DNA of 64,000 nt from Sphingomonas sp. MA1305. Lineage in GTDB: Bacteria; Pseudomonadota; Alphaproteobacteria; Sphingomonadales; Sphingomonadaceae. Both the position numbers and the translations under genes were made by a program. The notes beneath the pieces were generated by a model, which was given only the letters and a program-made list of their open reading frames with translations, did not search any database and had not been told where the DNA came from. Every line of letters starts with the position of its first letter. Within the stretch, counting starts at the first letter, position 1. Of this stretch, positions 33,936-41,045 are shown one piece after another. The stretch lies in NCBI RefSeq assembly GCF_016107325.1, contig NZ_RCVT01000001.1, positions 310,001-374,000 of the forward strand. The letters are read 5' to 3'.

Positions 33936-34272
33936 CCTTGTTCCCCTCTTTGACGCTCCCCAGCGTCTGAAAAGACCAACCGTATACGGTAGGCGGAACA
34001 ACTATGTTTCAGATTTGCGAGAGTGCAAGGAAGATTTTGCCGTTCGGACGATTCCGGTCAGAATCGTAGCCGATGCGGCCTTTGTGCAACACTGACGTGC
34101 TTTCTCGGCGCAAAATGAGCAATGATGTGTCGAACCAGACGTTCGCTGCAAAAGGTTGCTGCGTCCGGCGACTCGCACGTCCAGGCATCCGCGACCGGCT
34201 GGCGCGCGGGTGGGGCAATTTTACGGCTGTAGTTGGGTCGGCCATCCCTCGCGATGGCCGACCGTCCGAACG
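33936..34272. other. Intergenic region with palindrome and hairpin, no gene seen
   Basis: This 337-base gap between the TonB receptor start and the sodC end has lower GC than its surroundings and no convincing coding frame. It holds the operator-like palindrome at 33979-33990 and a perfect 11-bp hairpin (GGTCGGCCATC-CCTCGC-GATGGCCGACC, 34236-34263) just beyond the sodC stop. The hairpin may terminate sodC but lacks a T-run. The rest probably holds the receptor promoter and regulatory upstream region. Confidence 0.6.
33979..33990. promoter_or_regulatory. Perfect 12-bp palindrome, candidate LacI/GntR-type operator
   Basis: ACCGTATACGGT is a perfect palindrome 44 bases before the receptor start, where a repressor site is expected. 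LacI- and GntR-type repressors often use such short GC-flanked palindromes to control TonB receptor genes for carbohydrates. No matching regulator gene is within the window. Confidence 0.5.
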
Positions 34273-34806
34273 TTAGGCCGGGGCGAACACGCCGCATGCG
34301 ATGCGGCCGCCGCTGTTGCCCGACGGATCGGTCATCAGATCGTCTGGACCGGCATGGACGACGATCGCCGCGCCGTCGGCATCGAGCAGCCCGGCCAGCG
34401 TCTGGCCGGGGATGGTGACGCCCAGCGTGCCGCGGCCATCCGTGCCGACCGTCAGATTGGGCAGGTCGCCCTCGTGCGGGCCCTGCGGATTCATCGTGCC
34501 GTGCTTCTTCTGGTCCGGGTTCCAGTGACCGCCTGCGGTGGTGAAATCGGGCGCGTCGCAACGGCCGGTCATGTGGATATGGGCGCCATGCGTGCCCGCC
34601 GGCAGGCCCTTGACGTCGAGTGTGTAGCGCAGCCCGCCGGTCACTTCCGTGACCGTGGCGCGGCCGGCGTCGGCGCCGCTGGCGGTATGGAGCATCGCGG
34701 TCGCGCGGGCGCCGCCGGCGATCGGCGTGCCGGTCACCATGTCATGGCCTTTGTCACAGGCGGAAAGCGTCAAGGCGGCACAACCGGCCAGGAATAGCGC
34801 GCGCAT
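34273..34806 (-). CDS. sodC: Superoxide dismutase [Cu-Zn], lipoprotein form
   Basis: A 177-residue periplasmic Cu/Zn superoxide dismutase. The N-terminus has a lipobox (ALTLSAC), so it is probably membrane-anchored. Metal ligands are seen in GAHIHMTGRC, GGHWNPDQKKHG, GPHEGDLPN and IVVHAG, and the disulfide cysteines in GRCDAP and GRIACGVF are both present. The electrostatic loop DDLMTDPSGNSGGRIACG is intact, so the enzyme should be active. A candidate EcfG promoter (GGAAC-N16-GGTT) lies 29 bases upstream, fitting oxidative stress control. It lies downstream of thpR on the same strand, but the promoter suggests a separate unit. Confidence 0.93.
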   Translation of the reverse strand: MRALFLAGCAALTLSACDKGHDMVTGTPIAGGARATAMLHTASGADAGRATVTEVTGGLRYTLDVKGLPAGTHGAHIHMTGRCDAPDFTTAGGHWNPDQKKHGTMNPQGPHEGDLPNLTVGTDGRGTLGVTIPGQTLAGLLDADGAAIVVHAGPDDLMTDPSGNSGGRIACGVFAPA

Positions 34807-34834
34807 GGTCGAAACTCCCGAGATGATCCTTACG

Positions 34835-34859
34835 AACCCGTCATGACCCGGCCGGTTCC
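34835..34859 (-). promoter_or_regulatory. Candidate EcfG-type promoter (GGAAC-N16-GGTT) of sodC
   Basis: Read on the minus strand, GGAAC (34859-34855) and GGTT (34838-34835) are separated by 16 bases. This is 29 bases upstream of sodC ATG 34806. Spacing and boxes equal the candidate at 5102. It lies immediately beyond the end of thpR. Confidence 0.5.
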
Positions 34860-34865
34860 CGAAAG

Positions 34866-35411
34866 CTACCCCGCAAACGGCCAGCGCATGACGGCTTCGT
34901 AGCGCGCGCCCTCATGCCCGAGGTGGCTTTCGTAGAGGATGAGGTGACCGGCGATGAAGGGCTGGCAGGACAGGCCGGCATGGACCGACAGCCAAGCCTC
35001 GATCTCCGGCGCCATGCCATGGCTCCGCCCGAAGCGCGCCAGCGTGACGTGCGGCAGGAAGGCCCGCCGCTCGGGCGGCAGGCCGGCGCGGACGCACGCC
35101 TGATCGACCTTGCGTTGGAGATGGCGGAGCGGATCGGACGCCGCCACCGTCGCCAGCAGGGTGTCGGTGCGGCCGCGATGAGCGAAGCAACCGACCCCGG
35201 CGATCGTCACCGTCGGCGCCGGTGCGTGTACGGCGGCGAGGGCGGCGGCGACGTCTTCGGCCAGCGGCCGATCGACTTCGCCGATGAACCGCAGCGTGAG
35301 GTGAAGTTGCTCGTCATCCTGCCAGCGTGCGCCGGGAATGCCGCCGGCCAGGGTCAGAAGTCGGGCGCGAATCTCGGGGGGCGGGCGCAGCGCGACGAAG
35401 AGGCGGGGCAT
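34866..35411 (-). CDS. thpR: RNA 2',3'-cyclic phosphodiesterase (2H family, ThpR/LigT)
   Basis: A 181-residue 2H phosphoesterase. The two catalytic HxTx motifs are clear, HLTLRFIGEVD and HVTLARFGRS, with the family start RLFVALRPPPEIRARL. ThpR hydrolyses 2',3'-cyclic phosphate RNA ends, also acting on tRNA splicing-type substrates in vitro. A longer frame upstream reaches 35486; ATG 35411 gives the family start. Two other genes around it (sodC, BI-1) do not suggest a pathway link. Confidence 0.9.
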   Translation of the reverse strand: MPRLFVALRPPPEIRARLLTLAGGIPGARWQDDEQLHLTLRFIGEVDRPLAEDVAAALAAVHAPAPTVTIAGVGCFAHRGRTDTLLATVAASDPLRHLQRKVDQACVRAGLPPERRAFLPHVTLARFGRSHGMAPEIEAWLSVHAGLSCQPFIAGHLILYESHLGHEGARYEAVMRWPFAG

Positions 35412-35620
35412 GACGGACCGGCGGCAAGAGGCGAGGGACTGGCCGTGTGTGCCCAAGCCCGCCGGCGGTGGCAATCGCCGGAGCACGCGCGGCGCCGGCG
35501 GGTCTGTAACATTCTGTTGCGGGCGACCGCGCGCCGCTCAGCCACCGCTTGAAAAGCGGCCGCCCGGGGCGATATTCCGGGCTAACCGGCATCATGCCGG
35601 GCAAAGGAGTTTTGGATACC

Positions 35621-36361
35621 ATGGCTAACTGGTCCGACCCCCGGCAGAGCGCCGCGCCGTTCGGCGCCCCGCGCGCAGGGGCCGCGCGCAGCGGCGCCTA
35701 TGACGCGGGTCTGCGCTCGTACATGCTGTCGGTCTACAATTACATGACGTCGGGCGTGCTGCTGACCGGCATCGTCGCGCTTGGGTTCGCCTATTCGGGC
35801 GCGGCGGAGGCGGTGTTCGCCAATGGCGCGTTGCGCATGATCCTGATGCTGGCGCCGCTCGGCGTGGTGTTCGCGATGAGCTTCGGCCAGGGCCGTTTCT
35901 CGACCGGCACGCTGCAGCTGCTGTTCTGGGCGTTCGCGGTGCTGATGGGCCTGTCGCTGTCGACGATCTTCCTGGTGTACAGCGGCACCTCGATCGCCGG
36001 CGCGTTCTTCGCCACGGCGGCGGGCTTCGCGGCGCTGAGCCTGTACGGCTATACCACGAAGAAGGATCTGTCGGCGCTCGGCACCTTCCTGATCGTCGGT
36101 CTGGTCGGCCTGATCGTCGCCAGCCTGATCAACCTGTTCGTCCAGTCGGGCCCGCTCGCGCTGGTGATCAGCATCGTCGGCGTGCTGCTGTTCGCGGGCC
36201 TGACCGCCTATGACACGCAGCGCACCAAGAGCCTGTATTTCCAGGTGGCCGGCACCGACATGGTCGGCAAGGCGGTGATCCTGTCGGCGCTGTCGCTGTA
36301 CCTCGACTTCATCAACATGTTCCTGTTCGTGCTGCGGCTGTTCGGTTCGCAGCGCAACTGA
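35621..36361 (+). CDS. Bax inhibitor-1/YccA family membrane protein
   Basis: A 246-residue inner-membrane protein with about seven helices (TSGVLLTGIVALGFAYSG, LRMILMLAPLGVVFAMSFG, LQLLFWAFAVLMGLSLSTIFL, FLIVGLVGLIVASLINLFV, LVISIVGVLLFAGLTAYDTQR). The TAYDTQR motif and the end helix LYLDFINMFLFVLRLFGSQRN are typical of the family. Members modulate FtsH proteolysis or act as ion leaks. ATG 35621 has AAAGGAG at 10 to 11 bases. A strong terminator follows. Confidence 0.93.
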   Translation: MANWSDPRQSAAPFGAPRAGAARSGAYDAGLRSYMLSVYNYMTSGVLLTGIVALGFAYSGAAEAVFANGALRMILMLAPLGVVFAMSFGQGRFSTGTLQLLFWAFAVLMGLSLSTIFLVYSGTSIAGAFFATAAGFAALSLYGYTTKKDLSALGTFLIVGLVGLIVASLINLFVQSGPLALVISIVGVLLFAGLTAYDTQRTKSLYFQVAGTDMVGKAVILSALSLYLDFINMFLFVLRLFGSQRN

Positions 36362-36390
36362 TCCGCAGCGTTGCGCTGATCCCTTGCGAA

Positions 36391-36423
36391 GGCCCGGCGG
36401 CGATCCGCCGGGCCTTTTGTTTT
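36391..36423 (+). terminator. Rho-independent terminator after the BI-1 gene
   Basis: A perfect 10-bp stem (GGCCCGGCGG with CCGCCGGGCC) closes around CGAT and is followed by TTTTGTTT, 30 bases after the stop at 36361. This is a canonical intrinsic terminator, and it separates the BI-1 gene from the transglutaminase gene 28 bases further on. Confidence 0.9.
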
Positions 36424-36450
36424 GCCCGTCCTCACTGAAGGGAGCGCGTC

Positions 36451-37230
36451 ATGCGCCTGACGATCGCCGCCGACCTGGACTATGCCATCGTCGGCGGACC
36501 GACCGACGTGCTGCTGCAGATCGAGGTCGCGGCGATGCCCGACCAGCGCTTGGTCGAGCAGGCGCTGACGGTGTGGAGCGACCTGCCCATCGCCGCGGTG
36601 CGCGGCGAGGACGGCATCGGCCAGCGCTGCTGGGCGCAAGTCGAAGGACGGCTGACCGCAGAATATCGGGCGGTGGTGGAGATCGCGCGGCAGGCCGACG
36701 ATCTCGCCACGCTGCCGGCGACACCGGTGCGCATGCTCGCCGGTGAACTGGTGCCGTATCTGTTGCCGAGCCGGTATTGCCAGGCCGAGAAATTCGAGGG
36801 GTTCGTCCGCGGCGCATTCCCCGGTCTGGCGGGAGGGGCGCTGGCCGCTTCATTGGTCGATTGGGTCGGCGGTGCGCTGACCTATCGCGCCGGGTCGAGT
36901 CAGGGGACGACGACGGCGCTCGACACGTTCGCCAGCCGCAGCGGTGTCTGCCGCGATTATGCGCATCTGCTGGTCGCGCTGGCGCGGGCGGGGGAGATAC
37001 CGGCACGCTGCGTCGCCGCTTATGCACCGGGCGTCGATCCGCCCGATTTCCATGCGGTCGCCGAATTATGGCTGGGCGGCGCGTGGCGACTGGTCGATGC
37101 GACCGGCATGGCGACGCCGGAGTCGATCGCCCGCGTCTGCGTCGGCCGCGACGCGACCGACATCGCCTTCCTGACCATCTTCGGCGAGGCGTTCCTGCAG
37201 CGGCAGAGCGTCACGGTGACGGCGGGCTGA
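36451..37230 (+). CDS. Transglutaminase-like cysteine protease family protein
   Basis: A 259-residue protein with an N-terminal beta domain (LTIAADLDYAIVGGPTDVLLQIEV) and the transglutaminase core. The catalytic triad is visible as Cys in SRSGVCRDYAHLLVAL, His in PPDFHAVAELWL and Asp in WRLVDATG. The ordering and length fit the SMc04015-type bacterial transglutaminase-like family, which act as cytoplasmic proteases or amidases of unknown substrates. It has no signal peptide. It follows the BI-1 terminator, and the next gene is convergent, so it is its own unit. Confidence 0.88.
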   Translation: MRLTIAADLDYAIVGGPTDVLLQIEVAAMPDQRLVEQALTVWSDLPIAAVRGEDGIGQRCWAQVEGRLTAEYRAVVEIARQADDLATLPATPVRMLAGELVPYLLPSRYCQAEKFEGFVRGAFPGLAGGALAASLVDWVGGALTYRAGSSQGTTTALDTFASRSGVCRDYAHLLVALARAGEIPARCVAAYAPGVDPPDFHAVAELWLGGAWRLVDATGMATPESIARVCVGRDATDIAFLTIFGEAFLQRQSVTVTAG

Positions 37231-37475
37231 GCGAATCCTGGGAGCGTCATGCCGAGGAAGGGCAGGCTGCAGAATGCGGGGAGGCGTCGCGCCCTTCGAT
37301 AGGATCAAGGCGTGCTCCGCCGCCGACTGCAGGCTCGGCGAAGGCTCGTGAGCAGCGGCGCGTCATGCCCCGTGTATGGGACTACGATGGGCGAAAGCCG
37401 TCGCCACTTCCCATGGCGACGACTTCGGTTCGTCCGTCAGCCAGGCCTTCAGCCCGGCAACCGACCTATGTGTGG

Positions 37476-37811
37476 TTACTTCTTGTCGGTATCGCCATTG
37501 GTCACGCCGACGACCGGCACCGAGATGCTCTTCTTCTCCGTCTCGACCTTGGGGACGTCGACGGTGGTCTGCTTCGTGCCGGCGACGATCTTCTTCGAGT
37601 CCAGATCGACCTTCGGCAACGAGCCGCCCTTTGCCGACACGTCGACCTCCGGCAGCGAGCCCGTCTTGGTGACCTTGGCACTCCAGAAGCCGGTCGCGAA
37701 CAGCACGATGACGATGAGCGCGATGATGCCCACGATCGCGGCGACGATACGGCCGCTGCCGCCGCGGCGATGGATCACCGTGGTGTCGGTATCGGTGCGA
37801 TAATCAGACAT
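37476..37811 (-). CDS. Hypothetical protein with one membrane helix and periplasmic repeat tail
   Basis: A 111-residue protein: basic N-terminus, one helix (IVAAIVGIIALIVIVLFATGF), then a hydrophilic tail with three related units around TKTGSLPEVDVSAKG, GSLPKVDLDSKK and VDVPKVETEKK. A start at 37817 has GGGAGGAG directly abutting the ATG, too close, whereas ATG 37811 has it at about 8 bases; this decides the start. Downstream lies an imperfect hairpin (37389-37430) and no other gene for 245 bases. A minus-strand GGAAC box with an imperfect -10 lies upstream. Function unknown, possibly envelope stress related. Confidence 0.75.
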   Translation of the reverse strand: MSDYRTDTDTTVIHRRGGSGRIVAAIVGIIALIVIVLFATGFWSAKVTKTGSLPEVDVSAKGGSLPKVDLDSKKIVAGTKQTTVDVPKVETEKKSISVPVVGVTNGDTDKK

Positions 37812-37920
37812 TTGCATCTCCTCCCTGGTAGATAACTACCTAAGATCGCGTATCCGCGGGGATTTGTTCCATGGTCGTAATAAGCATCCCGCTGCCATCA
37901 GGAGGCGTATTGCGCTGAGC

Positions 37921-37946
37921 GGAACGGAAATGATCTCGGCATCGTT
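37921..37946 (+). promoter_or_regulatory. EcfG-type promoter (GGAAC-N17-CGTT), consensus match
   Basis: GGAAC at 37921-37925 and CGTT at 37943-37946 are separated by 17 bases, a perfect match to the alphaproteobacterial EcfG general-stress consensus. The -10 lies 32 bases before ATG 37979. Among the candidates in this window this is the best one. Confidence 0.65.
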
Positions 37947-37978
37947 TTTGCCTGCGAACGCCATCTGAGGAGGATGAC

Positions 37979-38257
37979 ATGACCGGTATCGACGACAAGG
38001 CGCTGGACAGCCTGGCGGTGACCCCGCCCAATGCCGGCAATCAGGAGCGCGACGAGCGGCAGGACGCGGGCCAGGATCGGTCGATCAGCGAGCGGTTGGA
38101 GCGTAATCCGGAAAATCCCGATGCGCGGTTGGACAATGCGCTCGACGAATCGATGGACGCCAGCGATCCGCCCGCATCCACGCAGCCGGTGCATAACAAC
38201 GGCCCGGCCCCTTCCTCGGGCTATGACGAGGAAGCGGAAAAGCGTTTGCAGCAATAA
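37979..38257 (+). CDS. Small acidic disordered stress-type protein (92 aa)
   Basis: A 92-residue hydrophilic protein with no hydrophobic core. It is rich in Asp, Asn, Glu and Pro (LERNPENPDARLDNALDESM, ending GYDEEAEKRLQQ), so it is predicted to be disordered. ATG 37979 follows AGGAGG at ideal spacing, and a consensus EcfG promoter lies upstream, which strongly supports a real stress-induced gene. It does not match a family I know. Behaviour as a hydrophilin is one possibility, since the composition is similar, but this is inference. Confidence 0.75.
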   Translation: MTGIDDKALDSLAVTPPNAGNQERDERQDAGQDRSISERLERNPENPDARLDNALDESMDASDPPASTQPVHNNGPAPSSGYDEEAEKRLQQ

Positions 38258-38278
38258 GCTTTATCGAATCGAGTTAAG

Positions 38279-38308
38279 GAGGCGGTTGCCCGGAGGGGCG
38301 GCCGCCTC
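38279..38308 (+). terminator. Hairpin after the small acidic gene, weak terminator candidate
   Basis: GAGGCGG (38279-38285) pairs with CCGCCTC (38302-38308), and inner GCCC/GGGC extends the stem past a TT/GG internal loop. It begins 22 bases after the stop at 38257. No T-tract follows, so termination is only possible. The rest of the gap up to 38493 shows nothing else. Confidence 0.4.
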
Positions 38309-38493
38309 TCTCGTTACGGGCAATATATTCCGACAGCTTTGCCCACCATCTGTGGCGGGAAATCACCACCCGGCGACATTGCGACGAGCTGCACTCGGTT
38401 CGTCGTATCGAATGTTGCGCCGCAACAGGGTTTCGTGATCCTTTTATGACGTCGACCGAGGTCTGTTCAGCACACTGTTAACCATGTGCGGGC

Positions 38494-39093
38494 ATGATCG
38501 CGATCGACGGACAGGCAGCGGGCGGGGTGACGGCGATGAGTGCAAGCAGAAGACCGGCAGAAGGCGCGATGACGCTGGCCGAAATGAAGGAGTTCGCGGG
38601 GTTCGCCTCGTCGACGCAGCGCTATATCCGGCGCAGCCTCGACATCGGACTGGACCGCGACGATGCGATGGCGCGTTGGTCGCGCGACGTCGTCGAGGCG
38701 GCGAGCATCCGGGCACAGGCGCGTCTGTACCGCGCATTGCCCGAACTGCGGCAGCGTGTTCCCGACGACGCCGACCTGACTCAGATGGAGCCGTTTCTGG
38801 CACCGCTGGTCACGATCGCGGCCTTCGATCTGGGGCAGGGGCGGCTGACCAGCTTCTCCGCCTTTCGCTTCCTGTACGAGCGGCTGGTCGGGGCGGAGGT
38901 GCGGCCGTGGCTGCCGAGCGCCTTCTGCGCCGCGGCGGCGCTGCCGCATCTGCATCCGGAACTGCGGCGCAAGCTGCTGCAGTCGATCAGCGAGGCGGCG
39001 GCGACCGCGTCAGGCTGGTCGAACCGCCAGCCGGCGTTCTTCCCGAAATGGGTCGAGAAGGTCGATACGGGATCGGCGACGCTGTCGCATTGA
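38494..39093 (+). CDS. Hypothetical alpha-helical soluble protein
   Basis: A protein of up to 199 residues, mostly alpha-helical, with no signal peptide or membrane helix. The body MTLAEMKEFAGFASSTQRYI, DDAMARWSRDVVEAASIRAQA and HLHPELRRKLLQSISEAA suggests a bundle of helices. ATG 38536 (MSASRRPAEG) is an alternative start with a G-rich site and may be the true one. I do not recognise any domain. It is convergent with the extensin-family gene (39132) and stands alone. Confidence 0.6.
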   Translation: MIAIDGQAAGGVTAMSASRRPAEGAMTLAEMKEFAGFASSTQRYIRRSLDIGLDRDDAMARWSRDVVEAASIRAQARLYRALPELRQRVPDDADLTQMEPFLAPLVTIAAFDLGQGRLTSFSAFRFLYERLVGAEVRPWLPSAFCAAAALPHLHPELRRKLLQSISEAAATASGWSNRQPAFFPKWVEKVDTGSATLSH

Positions 39094-39131
39094 GCCATGC
39101 GATCGATCGCCTGCCGGGGGGCGGCGATCGA

Positions 39132-39866
39132 TCAGCGGCAGGCGCGCCAGCCGATCGCGCCGCGATTCGCCTGGTCGAGATGAAGATGATCGCGGTGCGC
39201 GGCGTTGTAATCCGGTGACAGGGTCGTGGCGAACAGGCGGCAGGCGCCGTCCCTGATCTCGCGCAGAAAGGCGGCGCGTTGTGGATCGTCGCCGGTCCAG
39301 TCGCGCAGCACCGTGATGCGGCGTCCATCTGCGAGGCGGAAGCCGGCGATATCGACGGCATTGGCATGGGCGTGTTCGCTCCAATTGCCGCTGTCGCGCC
39401 CGTAGAGGCGGCGGCAGGCGTAGCTGCCGAAATGGTCGATCCCGACGACGCGGCTGCCGAAGCGGCGGCGGGCGGCAGGCTGGACGACATCCCATTCCCA
39501 TACGGCCAATGCGGCGGCGACGGCGCAGCTGGTGCCAAGGCCGGCGGGTCGGAAGGCGATCGTCCGCGCCCCGCCGGCGACGAAGCGCACCGCTTCGTCA
39601 TAGCCGCAGCTGGCGCCATCGCAGCGTGCGGGCAAGGTGGTGAAGCGGACGCCGGCGTCGGTGAGCAACGCCCGGCATTGCGGGGCATCGCGCCCGAGCG
39701 CGGTGAGCTTGCGCCCGGTCGACAAGCCGATCGGCGCGCCGAGGTCGAGCGCTGTCCAAGGCAGATCCTGTGGCCGGCCGCGCGCCAGCGCCCAGATCAG
39801 CAACGCGGCGGCGGCCAGCAGCAGCAGGATGGCGAGCGCCGCGATCGTCCGGCGCAGCGCGCGCAT
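39132..39866 (-). CDS. Extensin-family (ExtA C-terminal) peptidase-like protein
   Basis: A 244-residue protein with one N-terminal helix (AALAILLLLAAAALLIWAL) and an exported C-terminal domain of the extensin-like/M15-related family. Marks are GVRFTTLPARCDGASCGY, DHFGSYACRRLYGR, SGNWSEHAHANAVDIAGFRL with the HxH-type ligands, and AHRDHLHLDQANRGAIGWRAC at the end. Members are likely zinc D-Ala-D-Ala carboxypeptidases acting on peptidoglycan. Its start overlaps the end of the NUDIX gene by TGATG, so both form one operon and are coupled. Confidence 0.85.
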   Translation of the reverse strand: MRALRRTIAALAILLLLAAAALLIWALARGRPQDLPWTALDLGAPIGLSTGRKLTALGRDAPQCRALLTDAGVRFTTLPARCDGASCGYDEAVRFVAGGARTIAFRPAGLGTSCAVAAALAVWEWDVVQPAARRRFGSRVVGIDHFGSYACRRLYGRDSGNWSEHAHANAVDIAGFRLADGRRITVLRDWTGDDPQRAAFLREIRDGACRLFATTLSPDYNAAHRDHLHLDQANRGAIGWRACR

Positions 39867-40612
39867 CAGCCGCGACTGGCCTGGTCGAGCGGCTCGCCGG
39901 TGACCGGGAAGCCCAGATCGTCGGGGATGCAGAGATGGGCGACCCCGTCGCGGCTGGCGATGAACGGGGTGATCGCCCGGATCGGATGCGCGGCGGCGTC
40001 GGCGACGGCCTGCTCATAGGTCGTAAAGCGCGCCAACCGTTCGAGCGTGCGGCGGGTGGGATAGATGATCGTCGCGCGGCCGGCATCGGCGGCGGCGAGC
40101 ATCGCCGCGGCGGTCGTCCAGGTCAGCCGGCGATTCTCCGTACCGTCGACCTGTGCCTGCGCCGACAGGGGCGCGCGGGCAAGGAAGAAGAGCGTGTCGA
40201 ACAGGCGGGTGGTGCGATGGTTGGGGCGCCAGCGCGCGAACGGGGTGAGCGTCGAGAGGTCGAGCGTCATCCCGGCCGCGGCCAGCGCCGCGGCGAACGG
40301 CCGGCCAGCGTGGAGCGCGGCGCGCAGCCGTCCGATCGCCGTCGCGTCGGGCGAGGGAGAAAGGCCGATGGCGACGCCAGCCTCTTCGATCGTCTCGCGG
40401 ATCGCGGCGATCCGTGCCGGCGCGTCGTCGCTTTGGCCCTGCGCGTCGGCGAGGGCATGATCACCCGGATCGATCCGGCCGCCGGGAAAGACCATGGCAC
40501 CAGGCGCGAAGGCCATCGCTGCGGCGCGCTCGACCATCAATATCTCGGGTGGTCCGGCCGCCGCCTCGCGGAACAGGATCAGCGTCGCGGCGGGGATCGG
40601 AACGGCGGTCAT
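39866..40612 (-). CDS. NUDIX hydrolase family protein
   Basis: A 248-residue hydrolase of nucleoside diphosphate-linked compounds. The Nudix box is visible as FPGGRIDP and, after an insert of about 20 residues, AAIRETIEEAGVAIG. The insert between the two halves is typical of the YfcD/CoA-pyrophosphatase-like larger subgroup. A much longer frame reaches 41014 but crosses the tRNA, so ATG 40612 (MTAVPIPAATLILF) is the correct start. The substrate is unknown. Its stop overlaps the extensin gene start by one base. Confidence 0.85.
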   Translation of the reverse strand: MTAVPIPAATLILFREAAAGPPEILMVERAAAMAFAPGAMVFPGGRIDPGDHALADAQGQSDDAPARIAAIRETIEEAGVAIGLSPSPDATAIGRLRAALHAGRPFAAALAAAGMTLDLSTLTPFARWRPNHRTTRLFDTLFFLARAPLSAQAQVDGTENRRLTWTTAAAMLAAADAGRATIIYPTRRTLERLARFTTYEQAVADAAAHPIRAITPFIASRDGVAHLCIPDDLGFPVTGEPLDQASRG

Positions 40613-40712
40613 CGCCCCTGTAACGCGCGGGCGTGGCGCCGGGTCAATCGCATGATGGCGGGAGTCATCGATGGGGTATTGCGCGCGGTCGCTGCGGCGT
40701 CGTCGGAGTGGG

Positions 40713-40788
40713 TGGTGGAGCTGAGGGGAATCGAACCCCTGACCTCTGCAGTGCGATTGCAGCGCTCTCCCATCTGAGCTACAGCCCC
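40713..40788 (-). tRNA. tRNA-Ala (anticodon CGC)
   Basis: On the minus strand 76 bases fold as a full cloverleaf with CCA encoded. The acceptor stem is GGGGCTG paired with CAGCTCC, containing the G3-U70 pair that identifies alanine tRNAs, and the discriminator is A. The anticodon stem CTGCA/TGCAG closes the loop ATCGCAC, giving anticodon CGC for codon GCG. The T arm GGGGTTCGATTCCCC is normal. It is transcribed upstream of the NUDIX gene on the same strand. Confidence 0.96.
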
Positions 40789-41045
40789 GCACTCCGAACC
40801 CGGCATGGCCGGGAGCGACGCCCTTAGCGGGCCTTTTCCGGCGTTGCAACAGCGCCCGAGCCGTCCTCCCAAATAATCGACCGCCAGACATCGCGACGAA
40901 ACGCCGCAATTCTGCGGCGCAGTTCGTCGCTACGCGCCCGGAACGACAGGAACGAAGGTCGGTCTTGATGCTTGTTAACCCTCGGACGCAGGGGTGCAGA
41001 TCGATGCCCCGCAACCGCAGGATGCTCTATTTCAAGGAGACGATC

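Noticed and set aside
37231..37475. Short plus-strand frames between the transglutaminase gene and the 37476 gene
   Set aside because: No ribosome site, no family similarity and low coding potential. Only a small hairpin near 37389-37430 is notable.
40940..40970. Two GGAAC boxes upstream of the low-complexity protein gene as stress promoters
   Set aside because: Neither has nGTT at 16-17 bases. The closest TGTT is 19 bases away and the gene start is distant.
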